In this document: positions 1 to 6,773 of the stretch, piece after piece
How positions within the stretch are numbered: the stretch's first letter is position 1
Layout of the letters: the number at the start of each line of letters is the position of its first letter
Assembly (NCBI GenBank): GCA_903834675.1
Contig: CAILKC010000385.1
Coordinates: 1 to 14,111 of the forward strand
Length of the DNA stretch: 14,111 nt
From: an uncultured Victivallales bacterium
GTDB lineage: Bacteria > Verrucomicrobiota > Lentisphaeria > Oligosphaerales > JAFGRS01
Reading direction: 5' to 3'
The notes under the pieces: model-generated
The model's database searches: none
What the model saw: only the letters and a program-made list of their open reading frames with translations
What the model was told of the DNA's origin: nothing
Position numbers and translations under genes: made by a program

Positions 1-96
1 AGGCTGCAAGGCCAGGTGGAAATGCTCAGGCCCACCGGTGAGATTAGGTCGAGTCCAACCAACCAACCGTGGAAAATGCTTGCCGCGGCGGACTGA
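1..96 (+). CDS. Possible C-terminal tail of an upstream gene (partial)
   Basis: Frame 1 is open from the window edge to a TGA at 94-96 and would encode 31 residues ending in PWKMLAAAD. No family is recognisable from so short a tail. The stretch after the stop changes to pyrimidine-rich repeat sequence, which fits a gene end here. An open run of this length at high GC can occur by chance, and frame 2 is also open to about 176. This is only a candidate and needs the sequence to the left. Confidence 0.25.
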   Translation, partial: RLQGQVEMLRPTGEIRSSPTNQPWKMLAAAD

Positions 97-102
97 AGCC
101 TG

Positions 103-174
103 TTTTCCTCTCCGCCAGTCTCCCTCTCCGTCTCCTCCATTCGCCGTTTCCCCGTCTCGCCGTCTCGCCGTTTC
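103..174. repeat. Pyrimidine-rich degenerate tandem tract
   Basis: A C/T-rich tract is made of variants of CCGTCTCG and CCGTTTCC; the clearest part has the 8-mer CCGTCTCG twice in tandem followed by CCGTTTCC. It has no coding character and directly abuts the dispersed repeat copy at 174-224. It looks like a degenerate simple repeat of the kind that collects in intergenic DNA. No function can be assigned. Confidence 0.5.
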
Positions 175-224
175 CTGAAACCCAGGACCTGAGGTGTCAC
201 CACCTACGGAACTGACCTGTGCCC
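174..224 (+). repeat. Dispersed 5'-region repeat, copy A (subtype 1)
   Basis: This 51-nt segment is the reverse complement of 6205-6255, matching 44 of 51 positions without gaps by my hand alignment. Its right half (core about 199-224, ending CTGACCTGTGCCC) is also shared with copies at 6571-6625 and 13810-13864. It reads toward the start codon at 420, about 195 nt away. The outer end carries one unit of the GGGTTCA-type heptamer (reverse complement) that is tandem in copy B. See the finding on the four-copy family. Confidence 0.75.
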
Positions 225-227
225 TGC

Positions 228-256
228 TTGACCGAAAGAGGTGGAATCGCTATGTT
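228..256 (+). promoter_or_regulatory. Putative sigma70-type promoter for the 420-4634 gene
   Basis: TTGACC at 228-233 matches the -35 consensus at 5 of 6 positions. After a 17-bp spacer, TATGTT at 251-256 matches the -10 consensus at 4 of 6. The pair starts 3 nt after repeat copy A. Transcription from it would give a leader of roughly 155 nt that contains both inverted repeats described below. It was read by eye only, and its sequence context is less GC-rich than its surroundings, which supports it modestly. Confidence 0.45.
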
Positions 257-282
257 CGGAGCGTGAAATCCATACTTTCGGA

Positions 283-308
283 GTAACCACTCAGGTTACA
301 ACTCAGGT
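283..308 (+). promoter_or_regulatory. Small inverted repeat with overlapping direct repeat in the leader
   Basis: GTAACC (283-288) and GGTTAC (294-299) form a perfect 6-bp inverted repeat around ACTCA. Overlapping it, ACTCAGGT occurs at 289-296 and again at 301-308, a 12-bp period. It lies downstream of the promoter candidate, so it could be an operator or a leader hairpin. No regulator is identified. Confidence 0.3.
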
Positions 309-317
309 GCATTTCCT

Positions 318-367
318 TGCCCCAACGGGGTTGCGTCTTGGCACCCTGACCCAACCCCGTTGGGGCA
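318..367 (+). repeat. Perfect 16-bp inverted repeat (REP-like hairpin) in the 5' leader
   Basis: TGCCCCAACGGGGTTG at 318-333 is perfectly complementary to CAACCCCGTTGGGGCA at 352-367, separated by an 18-nt loop. Each arm also contains its own small palindrome, CCCC-AAC-GGGG, so two alternative folds are possible: one long stem or two short hairpins. The family resemblance to the CCCCGACGGGG element at 14033-14045 suggests a REP-like dispersed element. Its place between the putative promoter and the RBS at about 407-412 means it would lie in the mRNA leader. Confidence 0.7.
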
Positions 368-419
368 GGATACGCGGTTGCACCTGAGCCGTTTTGTCCG
401 CAACCCGAGGGGATCGCCC

Positions 420-3400
420 ATGTTCGAGGCCTCAAGACTGGAACTGACGGGTTCACCGTCGGATTCGGTGTCTGCCCGGGTCGCCCGAGTTGCGGGTTTC
501 GGCTCGCGAGCTTTCTCCATCTGCCTTCTGCTGCTCACGGGCTTGCTCCTGACCCCCGGCCTGGCGGCTCAGGATTTCCGCAGTCGGCTGAAGGGGCTAG
601 TGTTCGAGACCGAGGACTGGTCCGAGCCCAAGGATGCCTGGGTCAAGGACAAGTTCCTGGCCGACAAGTGGTGCCTGTGGACCACCGAGGAGAACGTGAT
701 CCAGAAGCGTTCTGGCGGGCAGTCGCTCAAGTCGCCGGAGGTCAAGGCTGACCGCGCCACGCCGGCCGAGGGCGCCACGCCGCTGCACACCCGCATCACC
801 GGCATCCCGGCAGGGCTCTACCAAGTCTGGATGAACAACCCGATCCGCAGCATCGCGCTCTCGTTCGACGGTCAGGCCTGGACCAAGATCACGCCGCCCA
901 GCGGCGAGATTGACCTGGGCCTGCGTCAGATCGTTGATGGCAGCTTCGAACTGTGGGTAGACGACCGCTACGCCTCGCCCGAAAATGCGGGTTCGTGCTA
1001 CTACGACTACCTGCGCTTCGAGCCGCTGGCCGCGATCGAGTTCAGCCGGATGACCGCATTCACGCTGGCGGATGGGCAAACCCAGCTCACCTGGGTGACG
1101 AACCGGCCGCTGCCCACGGGCACGGTTGCCTTCGGACCGGGCGAGGCGCGGACCCAGTCTGTGGCCTCGGAGGCCAAGGGCAGGCGTAACCACGCCGTGG
1201 TTCTGTCGGCGCTCGAGTCCGGCCGGGCCTACAGCGCCCAGGTCCAGGTCGGCGGCCAGACGGGAGCGCAGATCGTCTCGCCGGTGCTGCGCTTCAGCGC
1301 TGGGGCGCGGCCGGTGCCGCCGCGGTCGAAGGCGCAACGGATTCCTCTGAGTGTGGCGGAGCCGACTGCGGCCGGGCGCCGGGTTTGGCCGGTCACCTCG
1401 GGCGTACCGTTTGCCCAAGGCGAGCTGGCCAGCGCCGCCGACGTGCGCCTGTTCGACGCCGCCGGACTGGGGGTACCGCTGCAGCGCGAGGTCCTGGCCC
1501 GCTGGCCCGACGGCAGCGTGCGCTGGCTCCTGCTCGACTTCCAGACCGCCACCCGGACGGAGGCGCCGAGCGCGCTCACCCTCGAGGTCCGCCCTGGTGA
1601 TCCGGCGGAGGCGCCGGGCGTCTCCCTGCTCCGCCAGGACGCCAACGGCATCACCCTCGACTCGGGCGCCGTGCGCCTGGAACTCAGCCGGGAGAGCTTT
1701 GCCCTGTTCGATCGCGTCGTCGCGGACCGCAACGGCGACGGCAGGTACGAGGCCACGGAGTTGGTCACGGGTGCGCCCGTGCTGGGCAATGCCTGGCTCG
1801 ATGACGCGGCCGGCAAGCGCTTCACTCCTGGCAAGCCGGACCTGCTGGCGGTCGAGACAGACGGGCCGCAGCGCGCCACGGTGCGGGTCGAGGGCGACTT
1901 CGTGGCCGCCGACGGCGCCAGGCTCTTCCGCTACCGGGCCCGCTTCACCGTCTGGCGCGGCCAGCGCCTGGTCCGGCTGCAGTGGACGCTCGGGAACAAC
2001 CGCAGCGCGGACGAGTTCACCCCGCTCACGGCGGCGGGCGTCCGCCTGCCGGTCGCCGCCGCGGACGGTCTGACCGCCTGCCTGGCGGACGGTCGCGTCG
2101 TGCCGATCAGCGCGCCGGATGACCTCGCCGTGTTTCAGGACTACGACAACCGCTGCCGTCAGCGCGTCAAAGGGGTGGACACCACGACCGAGCACGACCC
2201 TGGACTGGCCGTGCTGAAGAGCGGGCCGAGCGTCGTCAGCGCCCTGGTGCGCGACTTTTGGCAGACCTACCCCAAGGGCCTGTCGGTCAGCCCTGCCGGC
2301 CTGGAGTTCCAGCTCTTGCCCGCTCTGCCCGCGGATCAGTACTCGCGGCCCGAGGACCGCACCGACACCGCCGAGATCGAGCTGTACTACTGGTGCCGCG
2401 ACGGCAAGTACCTGATCAAACGCGGACTCGAGTACGCGGCGGAGATCCTGGTGCGTTTCGACGCGGGCGAGATGCCGGACGCCGCGGTGTTGGCCGCGCA
2501 TCTGCAGGAGCCGCTGGTTGCCGTGACGACGCCCGAGGTCTACTGCCGCTCCGGCGCCTTCTGGCGGGTGGCGCCGCGCGTCGACGGCGAGTTCCCCGAG
2601 TACTGGGCCGGGTTCGACGAATCCTTCCGCAACCTCCAGGCTTCGCGCCAGAAGCTGCGCGAGTACGGCTGGATCAACTACGGCGACTGGTGGGGCGAGC
2701 GCGCTTGGAACTGGGGCAACAACGAGTACGACCTGCCGTACCTGACCGCCGTGAGCTTCGCCCAGACCGGCCGGCTCGATCTCTTCCGCCGCGGCGAACA
2801 GATGGCGCAGCACTACTCGACGGTTGACCGGGTGCATTATCCGTGGGTCACGCCGATGCGCGAGCTCGTCTACGCACACTCCATCGGCCACGTCGGCGCC
2901 TCGTTCGCCAGGAACGACCCGCGCATCAACAGCAAGACCTGGTCCATGGCGGGCTTTGTCGGCGGCGCGCAGGATGGCTCCGGCGGGCACTCGCAGCAGG
3001 CCGGGCTCCTGCTCTACGGCTTCCTCACCGGCGACCGGCGCTACCTCGAGACGGCCGAGCAGGCCTGCTGGAACCAGGCGACGACCTACACGCCAAACTT
3101 CAGCTTCGGCATCGAGCGCTCCTGCGGCTGGGCCTTGTACAACGCCATGTGGGCCTACGAATCGACCCTCAACCCGTATTACCTCAACGCCGCTGCCATC
3201 TATCTGGAAAAGGTCTTCGAACTCCAGGACCCGGCCACCGGCGGCTGGCGCATGCCCCAGGACAGCGAGGAGTGCGACTGTCCGGACAAAGCCAAGCACA
3301 TCGGCGGCAAGGCCTTCGCCGCGGGCGTGCTCCTGCACAGCCTGACCCTCTACGACCACGCCAGCCCGGACGAGCGCGTTAAGCAGACCATTGTCCGCGC

Positions 3401-4634
3401 CGCCGACTGGCTGCTCGACACCTCCTGGAACGAGGCCAAGCTCGGCTTCCGCTATAAGACGGGCTGCCCCAAGTACCAGGACAGCGGCTGGTACACCCCC
3501 CTGGTCACCGACGGCATCGCCTATGCTTACGAGGTCACCAAGAACCCGCGCTACCGCGACTTCCTGCTGCGCACACTGCCGATTGCCCTGAAGACGCGCA
3601 CCGGCTCGGGCCCGGGCTCGGGAAAGAACTTCACCTCCGAGTTCCGCAACCTGCCCCACACGCTCTGCGCCGTGAAGAGCTGGGGCGTCACCAGCCTGCC
3701 GGGCCTGCCGGATGCGGTCCAGGTCGAGACGCGCCACCGCGTCCACCTGGATGCGAACGGGCGCGGCACTCTCCAGTGGGCGACCCGCAACCCGGGCAAG
3801 AGCGCGGTCCCCTGCGAAGTCCGCATCGAGGTGGGCAAGACCGGCTGCCAGGTCGAGCCGACGACCGTGCGCTGGGAGGCGCAGCCCGGGCTGTCGACCA
3901 GCCCGGCGGTGCAGGTCCGTGCGCCCCTGCCGGCAAGCGGGTCGCTGGCGGTGACGGTGATCGCGGGCAAGGCGCCGCCGCGCTCGGACCCCGTCGTGCT
4001 CGTCCCCGAGCTGCCCGCACTCGCCCTGACCGGCAGCCGGATTGGCGTCATCGGCCCAGCGGCGCACTTCTCGCTCAAGGCGCTCCAGGCCAGCGGCGTG
4101 GCGGTCGAGGTCGTTGCCGATGTAGCCGCGACCGACCTGACCGCCTTCCGGGCCCTCGTCCTCGGGGCTGACGTGCTCGGTCGCAAGGAGCTGAAGTTCA
4201 CGGAGTCCGCCGCGCGCCTGGATGCGTTTGTCCGGGGCGGCGGGCGTCTGGTCCTGATCCAAGTCAACGACGAGCACTGGGATAGCGATCTGCTGCCGCT
4301 GCGGCTCTGGGTGCAGGACGACAACGGCACCGCCGCTGAGATCCTGGACCCGGCGCACCCGCTGTTTGCCGGCGTCGGCAGCATCAAGGGCACCGTCTGC
4401 TTCGACACCCTCCGCTGGGCCGGGCCGGAGTGGACCGTGTTGGCCAAGGACGACGCCGGTCGGCCGGCCGTGCTGGAAGCCCATCGAGGCCAGGGCGCGG
4501 TGCTGGTCATCGAGCCCAGCTTCGACCGCTGGGCCGTACCACCGGGCGAAGACGTCGGACTCCCCACCGAGACCTGCCAGCAGTTCCTGCGGAACCTGGC
4601 AGCCTGGCTTGCCACCCCGCTCCCGCCTGGCTGA
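420..4634 (+). CDS. Secreted PcRGLX/YetA-like multidomain protein (PL26-type architecture, putative rhamnogalacturonan lyase)
   Basis: A 1404-residue exported protein, probably acting on rhamnogalacturonan-like polysaccharide. Order: an N-terminal extension then a signal peptide core (about 31-51, LLLLTGLLLTPGLAAQ); a beta-sandwich, possibly carbohydrate-binding (about 58-205); a fibronectin-III-like segment (206-295); the PcRGLX/YetA N-terminal RIFT barrel (about 306-393, with TSGVPFAQGEL and RWPDGSVRWLLLDFQ); a central beta-sandwich (400-690); a Trp/Tyr-rich alpha/alpha toroid (about 735-1075, with YGDWWGERAWNWGNNEYD); a beta domain (1095-1185); and a C-terminal class I glutamine-amidotransferase-like fold (about 1203-1404) in which I see no nucleophile elbow. 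The ATG at 420 is chosen because GAGGGG stands 7 nt upstream; the frame is open back to a TTG at 360, but that lies inside the hairpin arm. The barrel-sandwich-toroid order follows Penicillium PcRGLX and B. subtilis YetA; catalytic residues were not verified, so lyase activity is inferred. The extra N- and C-terminal domains are beyond the basic family layout. Convergent with the AbiEii gene, 27 nt between stops. Confidence 0.8.
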   Translation: MFEASRLELTGSPSDSVSARVARVAGFGSRAFSICLLLLTGLLLTPGLAAQDFRSRLKGLVFETEDWSEPKDAWVKDKFLADKWCLWTTEENVIQKRSGGQSLKSPEVKADRATPAEGATPLHTRITGIPAGLYQVWMNNPIRSIALSFDGQAWTKITPPSGEIDLGLRQIVDGSFELWVDDRYASPENAGSCYYDYLRFEPLAAIEFSRMTAFTLADGQTQLTWVTNRPLPTGTVAFGPGEARTQSVASEAKGRRNHAVVLSALESGRAYSAQVQVGGQTGAQIVSPVLRFSAGARPVPPRSKAQRIPLSVAEPTAAGRRVWPVTSGVPFAQGELASAADVRLFDAAGLGVPLQREVLARWPDGSVRWLLLDFQTATRTEAPSALTLEVRPGDPAEAPGVSLLRQDANGITLDSGAVRLELSRESFALFDRVVADRNGDGRYEATELVTGAPVLGNAWLDDAAGKRFTPGKPDLLAVETDGPQRATVRVEGDFVAADGARLFRYRARFTVWRGQRLVRLQWTLGNNRSADEFTPLTAAGVRLPVAAADGLTACLADGRVVPISAPDDLAVFQDYDNRCRQRVKGVDTTTEHDPGLAVLKSGPSVVSALVRDFWQTYPKGLSVSPAGLEFQLLPALPADQYSRPEDRTDTAEIELYYWCRDGKYLIKRGLEYAAEILVRFDAGEMPDAAVLAAHLQEPLVAVTTPEVYCRSGAFWRVAPRVDGEFPEYWAGFDESFRNLQASRQKLREYGWINYGDWWGERAWNWGNNEYDLPYLTAVSFAQTGRLDLFRRGEQMAQHYSTVDRVHYPWVTPMRELVYAHSIGHVGASFARNDPRINSKTWSMAGFVGGAQDGSGGHSQQAGLLLYGFLTGDRRYLETAEQACWNQATTYTPNFSFGIERSCGWALYNAMWAYESTLNPYYLNAAAIYLEKVFELQDPATGGWRMPQDSEECDCPDKAKHIGGKAFAAGVLLHSLTLYDHASPDERVKQTIVRAADWLLDTSWNEAKLGFRYKTGCPKYQDSGWYTPLVTDGIAYAYEVTKNPRYRDFLLRTLPIALKTRTGSGPGSGKNFTSEFRNLPHTLCAVKSWGVTSLPGLPDAVQVETRHRVHLDANGRGTLQWATRNPGKSAVPCEVRIEVGKTGCQVEPTTVRWEAQPGLSTSPAVQVRAPLPASGSLAVTVIAGKAPPRSDPVVLVPELPALALTGSRIGVIGPAAHFSLKALQASGVAVEVVADVAATDLTAFRALVLGADVLGRKELKFTESAARLDAFVRGGGRLVLIQVNDEHWDSDLLPLRLWVQDDNGTAAEILDPAHPLFAGVGSIKGTVCFDTLRWAGPEWTVLAKDDAGRPAVLEAHRGQGAVLVIEPSFDRWAVPPGEDVGLPTETCQQFLRNLAAWLATPLPPG

Positions 4635-4661
4635 GCTTCAGGACGCCTTGAGCAGGTGGTA

Positions 4662-5528
4662 TCAGCCGGGCGAGTCCAGGTCACTGAGCTTGGCACATTG
4701 CTGGAGGAAGAACTCACGCGTCCAGAGTTCTAGAGAAGGCAGTTCGTGCGGTTTCACGAAACGCTGCACGTCCCGTCGCGCCTGCATCCAGTCAACCGCC
4801 GCGATCAGGGTCCGGAGTTGCTCGACGCACCAGGCAGCGTTGGTCTTCGGGGCTTGGCCCTTCCAGGGTCCCTGCTGATCCAGCGCGGCGGACATCAAGG
4901 TGTGATTGATGGGGGTTCGGCGTGCCGTGTACCAGACGAAGTCGTACCAGTCGCGGCCTTTCAGGTAGCTGCGGCAGAGAAGAGCGTGGAGCTTGCCGGC
5001 AAACAGGCTGGGAAGGTCGAAGACACGCACCGCAGCGGGGAATGGGTAGTCCAGAACCGGCATGTCGTAGGACGCCCCTGCCGGCGGGTTCGTGTCCACT
5101 TCCAGCTTGATGCGCAGGTTCCGCATGGGCCCGGTACGGGGCCGATAGCGGAGGTTGAGCAACCGGCCCACGGAGTCATCCTTCACAAACGCCTGGCGCA
5201 CTGTTGCCCCAGCCCGGGAGCGGTCATCGATCTCCAGTTCATAGCCGTAGACCCCCAGTTCCTGGCGCACCCGCTCCAGATAGGCCGAGAGCTCGAAGGT
5301 CGGGTCGGGTGCGTCGAGAGCGAAGTCCATGTCTTCCGAGAACCGGTTCAGGCTATGGAAAATGCGCAGGCACGTGCCGCCCTGGAACCCGGCCTGAGCA
5401 AAGAGATCCGTTCGCCCGAGCCCGGCCAGGATGATCTCCTGGGTGATCTCGCGCAGGGCCTGTTCCTCCTCGAGTGAGGACTTGCACCCATAGGTGTTAA
5501 GACGCTCCTGGATGATCTCGGCACTCAC
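4662..5528 (-). CDS. AbiEii/AbiGii-type toxin, nucleotidyltransferase (type IV toxin-antitoxin)
   Basis: A 288-residue protein of the AbiEii/AbiGii toxin family. Members use a DNA polymerase beta-like nucleotidyltransferase fold; some relatives modify tRNA acceptor ends and so stop growth, and they are countered by the partner AbiEi. The motifs are intact: GGTCLR (50-55) and RFSEDMDF (62-69) carry the metal-binding acidic residues, a KLEVD segment follows at 141-145, then KLHALLCR (179-186) and KGRDWYDF (190-197). The start is GTG at 5528, overlapping the antitoxin stop by 4 bp (GTGA), with a GAGGAGGG Shine-Dalgarno inside the antitoxin gene 10 nt upstream. This implies translational coupling, antitoxin first. 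Length is normal for the family. Chromosomal copies can be phage-defence or stability modules; which applies here is not shown. Confidence 0.88.
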   Translation of the reverse strand: MSAEIIQERLNTYGCKSSLEEEQALREITQEIILAGLGRTDLFAQAGFQGGTCLRIFHSLNRFSEDMDFALDAPDPTFELSAYLERVRQELGVYGYELEIDDRSRAGATVRQAFVKDDSVGRLLNLRYRPRTGPMRNLRIKLEVDTNPPAGASYDMPVLDYPFPAAVRVFDLPSLFAGKLHALLCRSYLKGRDWYDFVWYTARRTPINHTLMSAALDQQGPWKGQAPKTNAAWCVEQLRTLIAAVDWMQARRDVQRFVKPHELPSLELWTREFFLQQCAKLSDLDSPG

Positions 5529-6163
5529 CGTTTCAGGTCCCTCCTCAGTCCCGCCAGGAAACGGGACACGCGGCCGGGCCCGTAAGCAGACATCACTTCA
5601 GTGAACAGGGCCCCGGTCAGTTCGGCCAGCGATTCTTCCTCCACGCGCAGGCTCTCCATGACAGGCGTGGCTCCGTGCCAGTCACAGCGCTGGGCGTAGG
5701 CATAGTCGGCCAAGGCCTTGAGCGGGGTGGCCAGAAAGTAGGCGCCGCCCCCCTCCGGCGACACCCTGCGGACCCCCGCCAGGAACAGACGCTGCGGAAC
5801 GCGCGTGAAGGCGAACAGCCCCACCGGCGTGTCGAAGACCCGCGAGCGCTCGTAGGACACACTGGTGATGGCATGCACCGCTTCGGGAATCCAGCCGTGG
5901 TACGAGAGGGCGGTCTCCAGGCTGACGTAACTCGGGCCGTGTATGCGCTGGGCCAGTTCCAGGGGGTTGACCCGGGCCCGCGTATAGCGGTCGTTCAGGC
6001 AATACAGCCCCCAGTGCAGACGCCAAACCTCCCCGCCAGCCACAGCCCGCTTGAGCAAGGCGTCCAGGCGCGCCCCACGGCCCCCAACCCAAAGAGCAGC
6101 CTGTTCTCTGGTGAAAACGCCCCGTTCCGCTCTTTCGAGCGCCTTCTCGGTGATCGTCTGCAT
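5525..6163 (-). CDS. AbiEi-type antitoxin, transcriptional repressor
   Basis: A 212-residue partner of the AbiEii toxin. The N-terminal part (about 1-60) looks like the winged helix-turn-helix of AbiEi proteins (FTREQAALWVGGRGARLDALLKRA, then a WRLHWGLYCL wing). The rest is the antitoxin domain with the characteristic SYVSLETALSYHGWIPEA segment (78-95). In studied systems AbiEi neutralises the toxin without forming a stable complex and represses its own operon by binding inverted repeats. A matching palindrome lies just upstream here (6171-6189). The ATG at 6163 has no obvious Shine-Dalgarno, so initiation may be weak or use a very short leader. It is the first gene of the two-gene operon. 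Confidence 0.83.
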   Translation of the reverse strand: MQTITEKALERAERGVFTREQAALWVGGRGARLDALLKRAVAGGEVWRLHWGLYCLNDRYTRARVNPLELAQRIHGPSYVSLETALSYHGWIPEAVHAITSVSYERSRVFDTPVGLFAFTRVPQRLFLAGVRRVSPEGGGAYFLATPLKALADYAYAQRCDWHGATPVMESLRVEEESLAELTGALFTEVMSAYGPGRVSRFLAGLRRDLKR

Positions 6164-6170
6164 GCTACAT

Positions 6171-6189
6171 ACTGTCGCATTGTGACAGT
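6171..6189 (-). promoter_or_regulatory. Putative AbiEi operator (inverted repeat)
   Basis: ACTGTC and GACAGT form a perfect 6-bp inverted repeat with a 7-nt spacer (ACTGTCgcattgtGACAGT on the plus strand). It ends 8 nt before the antitoxin start codon, in the expected promoter region. AbiEi-family antitoxins autoregulate through inverted repeats in this position, so it is a reasonable operator candidate. It is known only from symmetry and position. Confidence 0.45.
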
Positions 6190-6204
6190 TGAATGCAAAT
6201 CAAT

Positions 6205-6255
6205 GGGCGCATATCAGCTCCGTAGGTGGTGACTACTCAGGTCCTGGGGTTCAGG
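6205..6255 (-). repeat. Dispersed 5'-region repeat, copy B (subtype 1)
   Basis: This 51-nt copy is inverted relative to copy A (174-224), with 44 of 51 matches and no gaps. Read on the minus strand it points toward the antitoxin start, about 42 nt away. It shares the TCAGYTCCGTAGG core with copies C and D. Its outer end runs into three tandem GGGTTCA heptamers. Confidence 0.75.
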
Positions 6256-6270
6256 GTTCAGGGTTCAGGG
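6247..6270. repeat. Three tandem GGGTTCA heptamers
   Basis: GGGTTCA is repeated at 6247-6253, 6254-6260 and 6261-6267, followed by a partial GGG. It overlaps the outer end of repeat copy B; copy A has one degenerate unit at the same place. This marks the repeat end as a slippage-prone site. Confidence 0.8.
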
Positions 6271-6272
6271 CC

Positions 6273-6519
6273 GCGGCCGGGCATACCGGAATGAGACTTG
6301 CCGACGCGGTTCCTTTTCCGATCCGGCCGGGCCGCGCCGGTTCGCCTGGAGGGCGGCCCTGCGTGGCCGCCGCGGCGCCGACGCAGCGGCGCCCTCCAAC
6401 GCCCTTCCTCCGCCGCGGCGGACGAAGGGCGGAAGGGGAAGCGCCTGGTGTCCTACGAGGTTGCGGCAAGTCTCATACAAGCCCAGCCCCCGGCTGCGGC
6501 CAGACATACCGGAATGAGA
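6273..6519. repeat. Direct repeat pair flanking the palindromic element
   Basis: A 24-nt segment containing CATACCGGAATGAGA occurs at 6273-6296 and again at 6496-6519 in the same orientation, with 22 of 24 identical. The pair brackets or overlaps the ends of the 6291-6476 element, so this region was probably built by repeated insertion or duplication of one repeat family. No coding content is seen inside. Confidence 0.65.
6291..6476. mobile_element. Putative miniature palindromic element with 13-bp terminal inverted repeats
   Basis: ATGAGACTTGCCG at 6291-6303 is the exact reverse complement of 6464-6476, giving a ~186-bp unit. Inside it, 6348-6364 pairs with 6381-6397 (15 of 17 positions) to form a long GC-rich hairpin. 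Next to that, 6400-6431 is a near-perfect palindrome (CGCCCTTC and GAAGGGCG around TCCGCCGCGGCGGA, one C-C mismatch). There is no transposase gene and no credible ORF, so it would be non-autonomous. Alternatives are a REP/BIME-like cluster or an unrecognised structured RNA. Confidence 0.5.
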
Positions 6520-6570
6520 ACCGCGGTTGCCGTGTCGGTGATTCTGCCATTCGTCATTGGGCATTGGGCA

Positions 6571-6625
6571 TTCAACCTTCTGCGGTTCTCCTACCAGCAA
6601 ACCCCTACGGAGCTGACTTGCGCCC
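6571..6625 (+). repeat. Dispersed 5'-region repeat, copy C (subtype 2)
   Basis: This 55-nt copy is the reverse complement of 13810-13864, with 45 of 55 matches and no gaps. It shares the CTACGGA...CTGA core with copies A and B but has a different outer half, which includes TGCGGTTCTC. It points toward the oxidoreductase start at 6774, about 148 nt downstream. A weak -35/-10 pair (TTGCGG 6642-6647, 17 bp, TATGGT 6665-6670) follows it. The remaining ~100 nt before the gene hold nothing else I can recognise. Confidence 0.75.
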
Positions 6626-6773
6626 GCTGCCGCGGAGCGCCTTGCGGGGGGCATGGGCGCCGCGTATGGTAGCGGCGTGTCGAGCCGGGCCGCAGGCGCG
6701 CTCCGGCAGAGGTAGGGCGATTGGGGCGTCATGAGCGCGAGCTGGATGGCGCGGTCAGCAAGGAGGATCAGCG

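Noticed and set aside
360..419. Upstream TTG start for the secreted protein
   Set aside because: It falls inside the perfect inverted repeat, has no Shine-Dalgarno and would push the signal peptide even further from the N-terminus.
597..4484. A very long minus-strand open frame (about 1295 codons) antisense to the secreted protein
   Set aside because: It mirrors codon bias of the high-GC plus-strand gene. Its translation is Gly/Ala/Arg/Val-rich without domain motifs, whereas the plus strand has a signal peptide and clear family motifs.
6164..6773. Several overlapping open frames of 70-180 codons on both strands
   Set aside because: They consist of translated palindromes and repeats (Arg/Pro/Ala-rich), lack RBS support and start or end within other features.
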